From Arthrobacter sp. OV608 (GTDB lineage: Bacteria; Actinomycetota; Actinomycetes; Actinomycetales; Micrococcaceae): DNA of 64,000 bases. Below, piece after piece: positions 8,940 to 17,004 of this stretch. Where the stretch lies: contig FOEZ01000003.1 of assembly GCA_900110595.1 (NCBI GenBank), positions 186,001 through 250,000 on the forward strand. Direction: 5' to 3'. Numbering within the stretch: position 1 is the stretch's first letter; the number at the start of each line of letters is the position of its first letter. The notes below the pieces were generated by a model, which did no database searches, was not told where the DNA came from, and saw only the letters and a program-made list of their open reading frames with translations. The position numbers and the translations under genes are program-made.

Positions 8940-9407
8940 ATGTCCACTTATGAAGTCCGCCGCAGCGCGGTCATCCCTGCTCCCGCCGAAGACGTTTTCC
9001 CGCTGGTCAACAGCTTCCACGAGTGGACCAAGTGGTCGCCCTGGGAGACCGTGGACCCGGGCATGAGTCGGCGCTACTTCGGCAATGAGGCCGGTGTGGG
9101 CGCAGGCTACGAGTGGAGCGGCAACCGCAAAGCCGGCAGCGGAACCATGGAGATCGTCGAGTCGGAGCCATCCAGCCGGATCCACGTCCGCCTGCAGTTC
9201 ACCAAGCCGTTCAAAGCCCTGAACCCCACCACCTTTACCTTCACCCCCGTACCCGGCGGCACCGAGGTCAACTGGGTGATGACCGGGGAAAACAAAGGCG
9301 CTGCCAAGCTGTTCGCGCTCCTTATGAACATGGACAAGCTGGTGGGATCGGACTTCGAACGCGGGCTGAAATCGCTGTCCGAAGCAGTGGCGGCCCGGAA
9401 GAGTTGA
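8940..9407 (+). CDS. SRPBCC-family protein (polyketide-cyclase/START-like)
   Basis: 155 residues with the SRPBCC lipid/ligand-binding fold: an opening strand ending VIPAPAEDVFPLV, then HEWTKWSPWE, a Gly-rich mid region (YEWSGNRKAGSG), TFTFTPVPGGTEVNW and a long C-terminal helix. The ATG at 8940 has no Shine-Dalgarno site, but TATGCT lies seven bases upstream, which fits a leaderless transcript; an ATG at 8928 is in frame but would overlap that box. The ligand is unknown. It follows the palindrome and is probably its own unit. Confidence 0.85.
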   Translation: MSTYEVRRSAVIPAPAEDVFPLVNSFHEWTKWSPWETVDPGMSRRYFGNEAGVGAGYEWSGNRKAGSGTMEIVESEPSSRIHVRLQFTKPFKALNPTTFTFTPVPGGTEVNWVMTGENKGAAKLFALLMNMDKLVGSDFERGLKSLSEAVAARKS

Positions 9408-9414
9408 TCCCCAC

Positions 9415-9438
9415 AGCCGGCCGGTTAGACGGCCGGCT
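9415..9438. terminator. Bidirectional terminator between convergent genes
   Basis: AGCCGGCCG-GTTAGA-CGGCCGGCT forms a perfect 9-bp stem with a 6-base loop. It sits between the SRPBCC gene and the convergent MFS gene and contains the latter's stop codon. Confidence 0.6.
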
Positions 9439-10684
9439 CGCGCCGCCTGCGGAACACTATCCTGAGATTGTCCCGGAAGCTGAGGCTGTTCCGGCGGCTC
9501 ACCACAATGACAGCGAACAGAGCCGTTGCCAGGACCACGGCACCGCCGGCGGCCACCGACCAGCGGGCGCCGAACTCAGAGCCGATCCAGCCCATCAGCG
9601 GCGCACCCACGGCAGTTCCGCCCTGGAGGATGGCAAGGTACAGGGCCAGCACCCGTCCGCGGAACTGTGGCTCCACGGAGAGCTGGATGCTGGTGTTGCA
9701 GCTGTTCAGGAACGTGATGGATGCCAGGCCAACCGGTATAAGCACGGCGGCATAGAGCCAGAACGACGGCGATACGCTGCCCAGGAGCGTGAAGGCACCT
9801 AATCCCAGCGCCCCGCCCAGGAGATACCGCAGCCGCGGGCCGGCCCTGCGCGCCGCGAGCAGCGCCCCGGCCAGTGTGCCCACCGCCATAATGGAGCCAA
9901 GGAGCCCGAATTCACCGGGTCCCACCTCGAACTCGATGGTGGTCATCAGGGCATTGGTGATGGGGAAGTTCATACCGAAGGCACCCAAAATGCCCACCAT
10001 GAAGAGGATCAGCACCAGATCGGGCCTCTGGCGGACGTAGCGCACGCCTTCCGCCACCTGGTGTTTGCTGCGGGACGGCCGGACGGCAGGGACCAGTTCC
10101 GAAGTCCGGATCCGGAACAGCGAAATGATCACGGCGGCAAAGCTGGCCGCGTTGAGCAGGAACACCGGTCCGGTGCCTACCCATGCGATGAGCACACCGG
10201 CGATGGCGGGCCCGGTGAGCCGTGCTGTGTTGAAGGACGCGGAGTTCAGGGCCACCGCGTTGGAGATGTTGTCCTGCCCCACGAGTTCGGAAACGAACGC
10301 CTGGCGCGACGGCGCGTCGATGGCGCCGGCGATGCCAAGGCAGAGAGCGGCCAGGTAGGCATGCCAGAGCTGGGCGGTGCCCGTGACCACCAGGAGTCCC
10401 AGCACCAGCCCAGTCACACCCATGGCCACCTGCGTCCACAGCAGGATGACACGCTTGCGGTAGCGGTCCGCCAGTACTCCGCCATAGGGGCCGAGCAGCA
10501 GCATGGGCAGGAACTGCAGGCCGGTGGTGATGCCGAGGGCGGCGCCCGAATGGTCGGTGAGGACAGTCAGCACCAGCCAGTCCTGCGCCACCCGCTGCAT
10601 CCAGGTCCCGATGTTGGACACAATGGCCCCGCCGGCCCAGATGCGGTAGTTGCGGTTGTCCAGGGCCCGGAACATGGCGCTCAT
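9425..10684 (-). CDS. MFS transporter, EntS/DHA3-like exporter
   Basis: 419-residue major facilitator with about twelve membrane segments. The opening (FRALDNRNYRIW), loop GPYGGVLADRYRKR and DAPSRQAFV block are typical of the DHA3/EntS drug and siderophore exporters. The ATG at 10684 overlaps the stop of the MarR-type gene by 4 bp, so the pair is one operon. Control by MarR at the tandem palindromes near 11169-11194 is likely. The exported compound is unknown. Confidence 0.9.
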   Translation of the reverse strand: MSAMFRALDNRNYRIWAGGAIVSNIGTWMQRVAQDWLVLTVLTDHSGAALGITTGLQFLPMLLLGPYGGVLADRYRKRVILLWTQVAMGVTGLVLGLLVVTGTAQLWHAYLAALCLGIAGAIDAPSRQAFVSELVGQDNISNAVALNSASFNTARLTGPAIAGVLIAWVGTGPVFLLNAASFAAVIISLFRIRTSELVPAVRPSRSKHQVAEGVRYVRQRPDLVLILFMVGILGAFGMNFPITNALMTTIEFEVGPGEFGLLGSIMAVGTLAGALLAARRAGPRLRYLLGGALGLGAFTLLGSVSPSFWLYAAVLIPVGLASITFLNSCNTSIQLSVEPQFRGRVLALYLAILQGGTAVGAPLMGWIGSEFGARWSVAAGGAVVLATALFAVIVVSRRNSLSFRDNLRIVFRRRREPAV

Positions 10685-11142
10685 TTTCCGCTCATCTCCT
10701 GCATGATGTGGGCAGCCCGGCTCAGGATCTGCCGGTCCTCTTCGCTCAGTCCGGCCACGCGCTGGGCCAGCCAGGCCGTGCGCTGGTTTCGGGCTTCCGC
10801 CAGGACTGCCCTGCCGCCGTCGGTGATATCCACGCGGACCTGGCGGCCGTCGTCGGGATTGGCAGCACGGGACACGAAGCCCTGGTCGGCGAGGGCGTTG
10901 ACGATGCGGGTCATGGAGGGGGCCTGCACGTGCTCCCGCTCGGCCAGTTCACGGAGCGTCGTCGGGCCGCTGCCGTGCAGTTGGGCCAGCACTGTGTATT
11001 GCCCGGGGGTGATGACGTCGCCGGTGGCTTCGACGCGGAGCCTGCGGGATGTGCGCATTACGGCTGTGCGGAGCTCGATGGCGAGGGTGTCGGCGGTAGA
11101 GGATTCCGTGGTCTTGCTGTTGTCGGTTTTGGTTGTGGTCAC
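10681..11142 (-). CDS. MarR-family transcriptional regulator
   Basis: 153 residues if the GTG at 11142 is the start. The winged helix has LAEREHVQAPSMTRIVNALADQGFV and the beta-wing NPDDGRQVRVDIT, the MarR hallmarks. GGGAGG lies 12 bases upstream of this GTG. An in-frame ATG at 11175 would place the start codon inside the operator palindrome, so it is disfavoured. It heads the operon with the MFS exporter and very probably represses it and itself until a small phenolic or drug-like ligand binds. Confidence 0.88.
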   Translation of the reverse strand: MTTTKTDNSKTTESSTADTLAIELRTAVMRTSRRLRVEATGDVITPGQYTVLAQLHGSGPTTLRELAEREHVQAPSMTRIVNALADQGFVSRAANPDDGRQVRVDITDGGRAVLAEARNQRTAWLAQRVAGLSEEDRQILSRAAHIMQEMSGK

Positions 11143-11168
11143 TGTGGTGTTGCGCCTCCCGAAAATGC

Positions 11169-11194
11169 TTAGCATTGCTAATTAGTCCTGCTAA
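11169..11194. promoter_or_regulatory. Tandem MarR-type operators
   Basis: TTAGCATTGCTAA (11169-11181) is a perfect 6-1-6 palindrome. It is followed directly by TTAGTCCTGCTAA (11182-11194), the same box with a partly degenerate left arm. Two abutting 13-bp sites just upstream of the MarR gene look like an autoregulated operator. Confidence 0.7.
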
Positions 11195-11266
11195 TAAGTA
11201 TGCTTCTGCGCAGGACTCAGGGCAAGGGTTCTGAAGGTTGACGTTCATCACTGGTTAGGCTGGGGC

Positions 11267-11764
11267 ATGGATTACGTGCTGCGCCAGGCCACTCCTGACG
11301 ATGCGGAAGCCGTGGTGCTGATGCACACACTGGCGCACGAGGAGTGTTATCCCCACCTGCTGTCCCCGGCCTTTTTTGCGGCCCGCCGGCAAGCAGTTCC
11401 CGAGCGGGTGGCCCGCCGTCGTAATCACCTGGACGTGGAGGACCCCCGCATCCTCGCTGTGGACGCCAACAACGAGGTGGTGGGATTTGCCGACGCCGGA
11501 CCAGGCCGCGACGAGGATGGTCCCGTTCCGCTGGAGCTGTATTCGATCTACCTCCTGGACCGCGCGCAGGGGATGGGTTTGGGGACGGCCCTGCTGGGCG
11601 CGGCAATCGGGGAGTCACCGGCATACCTTTGGGTGCTCGAGGACAACGTAAGAGCCCAGGCTTTCTACCGCAGGCTCGGCTTCCGGCCCGACGGCAGGCG
11701 TGGAGTGCTGCCGCCGGAGTGGGAAGGCCTGCCGGAGATGCGGATGGTCCGGGCGGGCCAATAG
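11267..11764 (+). CDS. GNAT-family N-acetyltransferase
   Basis: 165 residues of the GCN5-related acetyltransferase fold. The acetyl-CoA-binding loop is QGMGLGTALLGAAI, with ELYSIYLLD before it and the classic ending ENVRAQAFYRRLGFRPDG. The acceptor substrate is unknown. There is no Shine-Dalgarno site; TAGGCT ends five bases before the ATG, suggesting leaderless expression. It stands alone between the MarR operon and a convergent amidohydrolase. Confidence 0.9.
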   Translation: MDYVLRQATPDDAEAVVLMHTLAHEECYPHLLSPAFFAARRQAVPERVARRRNHLDVEDPRILAVDANNEVVGFADAGPGRDEDGPVPLELYSIYLLDRAQGMGLGTALLGAAIGESPAYLWVLEDNVRAQAFYRRLGFRPDGRRGVLPPEWEGLPEMRMVRAGQ

Positions 11765-11799
11765 GCGGTTACGCTGCGCTACTGGCCCGCGTCAAGGAC

Positions 11800-13134
11800 C
11801 TACAGTTCGTTCCGCACCACCGCGCCCTGCGCCACCACAACGCGCACCTTCTCCAAGGCGGAAGCGTCGGTGAGCGGATCGGCGTCGACCACCACCACGT
11901 CGGCGAGTGATCCGCGGACCAGCCGCCCGACGTCGTCCTGTCCAAGCAGGCGGGCCGCGTGGACGGTGGCGGACTGCAGCGCTTCGAGCGGCGAGAGCCC
12001 GGCCTCGGCGAGCAGGCGCGCCTCGGTGCCGATGGGCGTAACGTCGGTGCCGAAGGAGTCGGTGCCGGCCACGATTGTCACGCCCGCCTCCTTTGCTGCA
12101 CGTACCGCGGCCTGCAGGATGGGCGTGTACTCCTTGCCCCGCGCGGCCAGGATGGGATTCGTGGAAGTTGCCATGCTGGTGATCGCGTCCATGGTGGGCG
12201 TGAAGAAGGTGCCGCGTCGGGCCATCTCGGCAATGGTGTTTTCGGAAACGAAGACACCGTGCTCCACGCTGCGCACCCCGGCGCGCACTGCGCCGTCGAT
12301 ACCTTCTGCGCTGTAGGCGTGGCACAGGACGCCGGCCCCGTTCGCTGCTTTGACCACGGCGGACAGCTGTTCCTGGTTGTACACCAGCTCGCGCGGATCC
12401 TGCTCGGGGAGACCGGCACGGGGGTTGGCGCGGGTCTTGATGACCTTGGCGCCGCGGCTCAGGTTCACACGGGTGAGGTAGGCCAGATCCGAGGTTTCCT
12501 TGACGCCGCCGGAGAGGGTGGCCAGCGGTGCAAGGTCAGGATCGGCCAGGAGTGAATCGCCGAGGTCAGGCGAGATGAACAGGCCGGCGGGCGTCATCCG
12601 CGGGGAAACGCCGGGCGCCCACCCCGGGAGGGCGGCAAGCGCCACGTCCTGATAGAAACTGCTCGAACCGCTGCGCACGCTGGTGGCGCCGCCCTGCAGG
12701 ATGGCGCGGGCGTCGGCGAGCGCGTTCGCGTGGACGTGCACATCCACCAGACCGGGGAGCACCCACCGGCCCGAGGCGTTCAGGACCTGCGCACGCCCGG
12801 CGACGGCGGCCACGGCCTTCCGCGTCTCGTCGCGCGTTCCGGCGGCGGTGACTTTGCCGCCGTCGAGCACCACAACGCCGTCCTCGACGGCGTCTCCGGT
12901 CTTGGGATCGACGATGGTGCCGCCTTCGATGATCAGAGGCGGGTTGGTGAGGGGGCTGCCGGGGTAGTTGGGACCGGAGGGCCGGTCCCCGGCATGCGCG
13001 GCCGGGGCACCCCCAAGCTGGGATGCGATGCTTGCCACTGAGATTCCGGCGAGGGCTGCGGCGCCGGCGAGGATTCCGCGGCGGGGAAGCCTGGCGCCGG
13101 GTGTGGGGGCAGAGGTGTGGTCATGAAGGCACAT
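11800..13134 (-). CDS. Exported amidohydrolase (imidazolonepropionase/prolidase-like)
   Basis: 444 residues. An N-terminal Tat-like signal (PRRGILAGAAALAG, AHAG cleavage region) leads into a metal-dependent amidohydrolase: metal motif DVHVHA, candidate carbamylated Lys in VIKTRAN, His in LCHAYS and EHGVF, and Asp in AGTDSFGTD. The family cleaves cyclic amides, dipeptides or aryl esters; the substrate is not readable here. It is a secreted relative of the cytosolic amidohydrolase at 24121-25374. No partner genes lie in the same operon. Confidence 0.87.
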   Translation of the reverse strand: MCLHDHTSAPTPGARLPRRGILAGAAALAGISVASIASQLGGAPAAHAGDRPSGPNYPGSPLTNPPLIIEGGTIVDPKTGDAVEDGVVVLDGGKVTAAGTRDETRKAVAAVAGRAQVLNASGRWVLPGLVDVHVHANALADARAILQGGATSVRSGSSSFYQDVALAALPGWAPGVSPRMTPAGLFISPDLGDSLLADPDLAPLATLSGGVKETSDLAYLTRVNLSRGAKVIKTRANPRAGLPEQDPRELVYNQEQLSAVVKAANGAGVLCHAYSAEGIDGAVRAGVRSVEHGVFVSENTIAEMARRGTFFTPTMDAITSMATSTNPILAARGKEYTPILQAAVRAAKEAGVTIVAGTDSFGTDVTPIGTEARLLAEAGLSPLEALQSATVHAARLLGQDDVGRLVRGSLADVVVVDADPLTDASALEKVRVVVAQGAVVRNEL

Positions 13135-13307
13135 CGTTGTCTCCTTATGGCTGGATCACCCGATCCGGGCGCGGGCTTCGATGATGCTACGTGGCTACCG
13201 GCCGGTATTGAATGGCCGTTCTGGGATCCCAGCCAAAGGAAATGGGATGACTTCTTCGCTCCGCTGCCATCCTGAAACTGGTACACCATTCATCGAAGGA
13301 GTAGGCA

Positions 13308-14171
13308 ATGGCTGCAACTGTTGAGGCTGTCCTCCATGACGGCTCCGTCATTCCGGTCAGCGTTCACGGCGATGGCCCCGCGCTGCTGCTGCCCGTCCGG
13401 CTTGAGCAGTATCCGCCGGAGCAGGCGGAGACGATACGGAAGTGGGGCGGCGATGCGGACCTGGGACCAGCCCTGGTTGACGGGCTTTCCAGATCCAACC
13501 GTTTGGTTGTGGCCGATTACGAGGGCCACCGGATGGCCCATCCTGCTGCGGAGACCCTTACCCCGGACAACCTTGTTGCGGACCTCCTCGCTATCGGCGA
13601 CGCCGGTGGGGCAAAGGCCTTTGGCTACTACGGCTACTCCTGGCTCGCGCTTGCCGGGCTTCAAGTGGCCCTCCGCACTGACCGTCTGCGGGTGCTCGCG
13701 ATGGGCGGGTTTCCGCCGCGGGACGGGCCCTACCGGAGCATGCTGGCAGTCACGCGGGCCGCGCATGCCGCATCCACCCGAGGTCCTGACCCGTCGGCAA
13801 TTTCTGTCGCTGAGGCGGAGCCGGGGGACTGGGACTCAGTGGCCGTTCAGACCACCGAGGCCCAAACCCGCCAGTTCGTCACCCTGTATGAGGCGTTGCA
13901 GGATTTCGACGACGCCGGTGCTGCAGTGCCGCCGGGCATGTTCAGTCTTGCGTTCGCCGGGGCCAACGACCAGATCGACTACAGCGAGCAGTGGGGCGGT
14001 GTCCGGGTGAGCATTGGCGAGCCGCTCGCCAAGCACCGCGACGAGCTGGTCGCCGCCGGTTGGGACGTCCAGGTCCTGCCCGGACTGGACCACCTGGGCG
14101 CGATGCACAGTTCAGTGGTCCTGCCTCTCCTGGGGGCGTGGTTAAGGAAGGTCGGCTGGGTGCGGGACTAG
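13308..14171 (+). CDS. Alpha/beta-hydrolase-fold protein
   Basis: 287 residues. An early strand (LLLPVRL), the possible nucleophile elbow GYYGYSWL, the acid region FAGANDQIDY and a late His in GLDHLGAMH give the outline of an alpha/beta hydrolase. The elbow departs from the standard G-x-S-x-G: the Gly after Ser-x is Leu, so catalysis is not certain. ATG 13308 has GAAGGAG at good spacing. The 170 bp before it hold nothing I can identify. Function unknown. Confidence 0.75.
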   Translation: MAATVEAVLHDGSVIPVSVHGDGPALLLPVRLEQYPPEQAETIRKWGGDADLGPALVDGLSRSNRLVVADYEGHRMAHPAAETLTPDNLVADLLAIGDAGGAKAFGYYGYSWLALAGLQVALRTDRLRVLAMGGFPPRDGPYRSMLAVTRAAHAASTRGPDPSAISVAEAEPGDWDSVAVQTTEAQTRQFVTLYEALQDFDDAGAAVPPGMFSLAFAGANDQIDYSEQWGGVRVSIGEPLAKHRDELVAAGWDVQVLPGLDHLGAMHSSVVLPLLGAWLRKVGWVRD

Positions 14172-14270
14172 GACCACGGCTGGGGCGCCCGTCGAAGAGG
14201 TTTTCACCCCAAACCCCTGTCACCCCACAGTGCCAAGGTGATTGTCAGACCCCCTTGTCATGATGGGTTT

Positions 14271-15956
14271 ATGGGGAAAGCAGCGGTGGTGAAGGCGTTT
14301 GAGGACATCAAGGCCGCCCTTGCCGTGCTCAACGCGGAGGCGGAGGGCTGCTGTTCGGAGCCGTTCTCGGATGCTGATCCGCTGGCGGGGCTGGGAGATG
14401 GGTGCCTGGACATCCTCGCCGGGGCGCGGGCGGCGGAGGCCGGGTTCGCCGCTTTGAAGGCCCGGGCTGCCGTGACGTATGCGGACACTGCCCAGCTCAT
14501 TGCGGGGCCCGAGGCCCCGGTGCAGGCGCTGGAAATGTCCGTTGCCGCGGAAATCGGCGCCCTCCTGGCCCTCGGTCCCAGGGCAGCGGGTGCGTTCCTG
14601 GCCGCCTCCCACGCCATAACGAAGGAACGGCCGCTGACCTTCTCGGCCTTGCAGGCAGGGACGATCACCTGGCCGCACGCCCTGGTCATGGCGGAAGAAA
14701 CCGCCGGCCTTGACCCCGCCGGCGCCGCCGCACTCGAGTCCCACTTTCTGGACCCCGAGGTGTCCCGGCCGTCTACGGCCGCCCCGGTCGGGGAGTTGCC
14801 CGCCTACCGGTTCCGGGCCAAGGCCAGGAAGTGGCGGGAACGCCACCACCCGGAATCCATCGAAAAGCGCCACGCCAAATGCGCCGCCGACCGGCGGATG
14901 GAATACACCCCGGACCGCGACGGCATGGCCCGGGTCTCCCTCTACGTGCCGGCGGACCAGGCATCAGCCATCTGGAACCGCACCACCGCCCTCGCCCGCG
15001 GACTCCAAGGCCCCGACGAACCCCGGACCATGACACAACTCCGCCCCGACATCGTCGCCAGCATCCTGCTCGGCGCCGGAACCGCACTTCACCCCGGCCC
15101 GGAAACCAGCCCAGAACAAAGCAGCACAGAACCAAGCAGCACGGGACAGGCCAGCACGGAACAGAGCGGCGCGGGACAGGCCAGCACGGAACAGAGCGGC
15201 GCGGGACAGGCCAGCACGGAACAGAGCGGCGCGGGACAGGCCAGCACGGAACAGAGCGGCGCGGGAGAAAGCGCCCCGGCTGCAGGCAAGCCGGGTGAAA
15301 CCCACGCGGGTGCCGGCTTGGGCGACGTCCCCGTACCCAGGGCGGACGTTCTAGTCACCGTCCCGGTACTCGCCCTGTTCGGCATCACGGACGAACCGGC
15401 AAACCTGGACGGCTATGGTCCGATCCCCGCGTCGATGGCCCGCACACTCGTCGCCAACGGTGCGAGTTCCTTCTACCGTGTGCTGGTGGATCCACGGGAC
15501 GGGGCGCCACTGGAAATCGGCCGCACCAGCTACCGGCTCACCAAAGCCATGAAAAAAGCTCTGCAGCTTCGGGACGGAAGATGTACTTTCCCCGGCTGCA
15601 ATAACCCATCGATGGACAACGAGGCAGACCACCTTCAAGCCTGGCAGCACGGCGGCACGACGGGGATCGGTAACCTGGCCCAGCTCTGCCCGAAACATCA
15701 CCGCCTCAAACACTCCACCGGATGGACGCCCACCGCGGCCACCCAAAACGAACCCCCCGGCTGGACCTCACCCACCGGCCGCCACTACAAAGCCGAACAC
15801 CACGACTGGGAACCACCACGCTGGCCACAACAACTGAAGCCAGGACAACTGGGGCATGCCCGCATCAATCCGACCTGCCTGCCCCCGGACTTTGTCTACG
15901 GCCCCTCCCCAGGAGAACAAGAACTCGAACGGTTCCTGCACGCCCCACCCGCCTGA
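14271..15956 (+). CDS. DUF222 / HNH endonuclease-domain protein (13E12-type) with internal repeat
   Basis: About 561 residues. The N-terminal half is the DUF222 helical domain seen in mycobacterial 13E12-repeat proteins; the C-terminal part is an HNH nuclease domain with Cys-x4-Cys (CTFPGC), DHLQAW as the metal-binding Asp-His, and CPKHHRLKH. Between them is a low-complexity linker made of a decapeptide (ASTEQSGAGQ) repeated about four times. These genes are multicopy in Arthrobacter and their role (mobile-element or DNA-processing) is unsettled. The start is uncertain: ATG 14271 has no clear ribosome site, and an in-frame upstream start at 14238 is possible. Confidence 0.85.
   Translation: MGKAAVVKAFEDIKAALAVLNAEAEGCCSEPFSDADPLAGLGDGCLDILAGARAAEAGFAALKARAAVTYADTAQLIAGPEAPVQALEMSVAAEIGALLALGPRAAGAFLAASHAITKERPLTFSALQAGTITWPHALVMAEETAGLDPAGAAALESHFLDPEVSRPSTAAPVGELPAYRFRAKARKWRERHHPESIEKRHAKCAADRRMEYTPDRDGMARVSLYVPADQASAIWNRTTALARGLQGPDEPRTMTQLRPDIVASILLGAGTALHPGPETSPEQSSTEPSSTGQASTEQSGAGQASTEQSGAGQASTEQSGAGQASTEQSGAGESAPAAGKPGETHAGAGLGDVPVPRADVLVTVPVLALFGITDEPANLDGYGPIPASMARTLVANGASSFYRVLVDPRDGAPLEIGRTSYRLTKAMKKALQLRDGRCTFPGCNNPSMDNEADHLQAWQHGGTTGIGNLAQLCPKHHRLKHSTGWTPTAATQNEPPGWTSPTGRHYKAEHHDWEPPRWPQQLKPGQLGHARINPTCLPPDFVYGPSPGEQELERFLHAPPA
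15121..15266 (+). repeat. 30-bp in-frame tandem repeat in the DUF222-HNH gene
   Basis: Three identical 30-bp copies (15151-15240) are followed by a nearly complete fourth (15241-15265) and preceded by a diverged one (15121-15150). Because 30 is a multiple of three, copy changes only lengthen or shorten the linker. Identity at the DNA level, not just the protein level, indicates recent expansion. Confidence 0.95.
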
Positions 15957-16127
15957 CTCTTCGCTGGGTTTCGGGTTCAGGGCTTCGACAGGCTCAAGCA
16001 CCGGGCTTTCGGGTTTCGCTTCCCAGCCGCTCCCTGATCTCGCCCGCTTGGTCAGGGAATCCGGCGGCCGTGGGCCCACGCTCAGCCACCGAAGTGCACA
16101 GTGCTCAACTACCGCGACGTGGAAGGG

Positions 16128-16529
16128 TCAAGCGCCGGAACTTGCCTTGGCCTTCCGCCAGCCTCCGGAACGGTTGGTGGCGATGATCCCGCGGAAGATC
16201 TCGAGCAGGGGCTCCTCCTGGACGGGGTCACCTTCGTAGTACGAAATCATCCGGCCCGTCTTGTTGCCGTGGCCGCCGGTGATGATGTGGTGCGGGTCCG
16301 GGGTAAGGCCGCCGTCGTACAGGAAGACGTTGACGTGGTCCTTCGCTGCGAGCAGCGCGCAGATGTTGCCCTGCAGGACGAAGTAGGGCTGGACGGTGCG
16401 CTTGATGGTCTCCTCGACGGCTGGATCAGCGGCGTGGACCAGATCCCGCACCTGCTGGCAGATCGCCTGCTGCCACGGTGGAAGGGGGTCGATGTACTGG
16501 TCAACGCGGGGGTCTTTCTCGTAGCTCAT
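16128..16529 (-). CDS. DUF1801-domain protein
   Basis: 133 residues, starting at ATG 16529 with GGAG upstream (a longer open frame exists but is not supported). It has PPWQQAICQQVRDLVHAADPAVEETIKRT and QGNICALLAAKDHVNVFLYDGG, the DUF1801/YdhG-like alpha-beta fold related to bacterial frataxin-like iron chaperones. It is transcribed away from a second DUF1801 protein 126 bp away. Function not established. The 170 bp downstream towards 15957 include one copy of a GGCTTCGACAGGCTCAAGC stretch resembling intergenic repeats I associate with Arthrobacter. Confidence 0.82.
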   Translation of the reverse strand: MSYEKDPRVDQYIDPLPPWQQAICQQVRDLVHAADPAVEETIKRTVQPYFVLQGNICALLAAKDHVNVFLYDGGLTPDPHHIITGGHGNKTGRMISYYEGDPVQEEPLLEIFRGIIATNRSGGWRKAKASSGA

Positions 16530-16655
16530 CGGCGAACTCCTTCGAATGTCGGCGCCTCTACGGCAATGGTTCACCGTTCCATCGAAGAGGGGAAGACGTG
16601 GCCGTGCGGGAAGCCGCGCCCCGGCGTCGTACGTTCTCGGGTCTAAACTTGCCGC

Positions 16656-17000
16656 ATGGGTGCCGTTGACGATTCCCTCGCCGCCATGTCCGGGACCGAC
16701 CGCGCCTGCCTGCAGCGCGTTGTCGAGCTTGCGCGGAGCCTCGCGCCAGACGCCGTCGAAGGGATGAGCTACGGCATGCCCGCCCTGAAACTGGACGGCA
16801 AGCCGCTGATCGGCGTGGTAGCGGCGGCCAAGCACCTGTCCATTTTTCCGTTCTCGCCTGCAGTGGTGGATGCCGTCGCGCCGAGTCTCGAAGGCTATTC
16901 CCTGTCCAAGGGGACGGTCCGGTTCACGCCGGACCATCCCGTTCCCGATGACGTGGTGGCGGAGATGGTCCGGCTGCGGATGGCGGAGATCCGGAAGTAG
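16656..17000 (+). CDS. DUF1801 / iron-chaperone-like small protein
   Basis: 114 residues with the signature MSYGMPALKLDGKPL, KHLSIFPFSP and SKGTVRFTPDHPVP of the YdhG/Fra-type DUF1801 family. Leaderless start likely: TAAACT lies six bases before the ATG and there is no Shine-Dalgarno site. It is divergent from another DUF1801 gene and ends 4 bp before the convergent phosphoesterase gene. The ligand is unknown, possibly iron. Confidence 0.85.
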   Translation: MGAVDDSLAAMSGTDRACLQRVVELARSLAPDAVEGMSYGMPALKLDGKPLIGVVAAAKHLSIFPFSPAVVDAVAPSLEGYSLSKGTVRFTPDHPVPDDVVAEMVRLRMAEIRK

Positions 17001-17004
17001 CTCC

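Noticed and set aside
15121..15266. Possible CRISPR-like array because of regular 30-bp units
   Set aside because: Units are contiguous with no unique spacers, in frame inside a gene, and no cas genes are near.
15960..16040. GGCTTCGACAGGCTCAAGC stretch after the DUF222-HNH gene
   Set aside because: Resembles an intergenic repeat I associate with Arthrobacter, but only one copy is in the window and the stem is imperfect, so it is not listed as a repeat.
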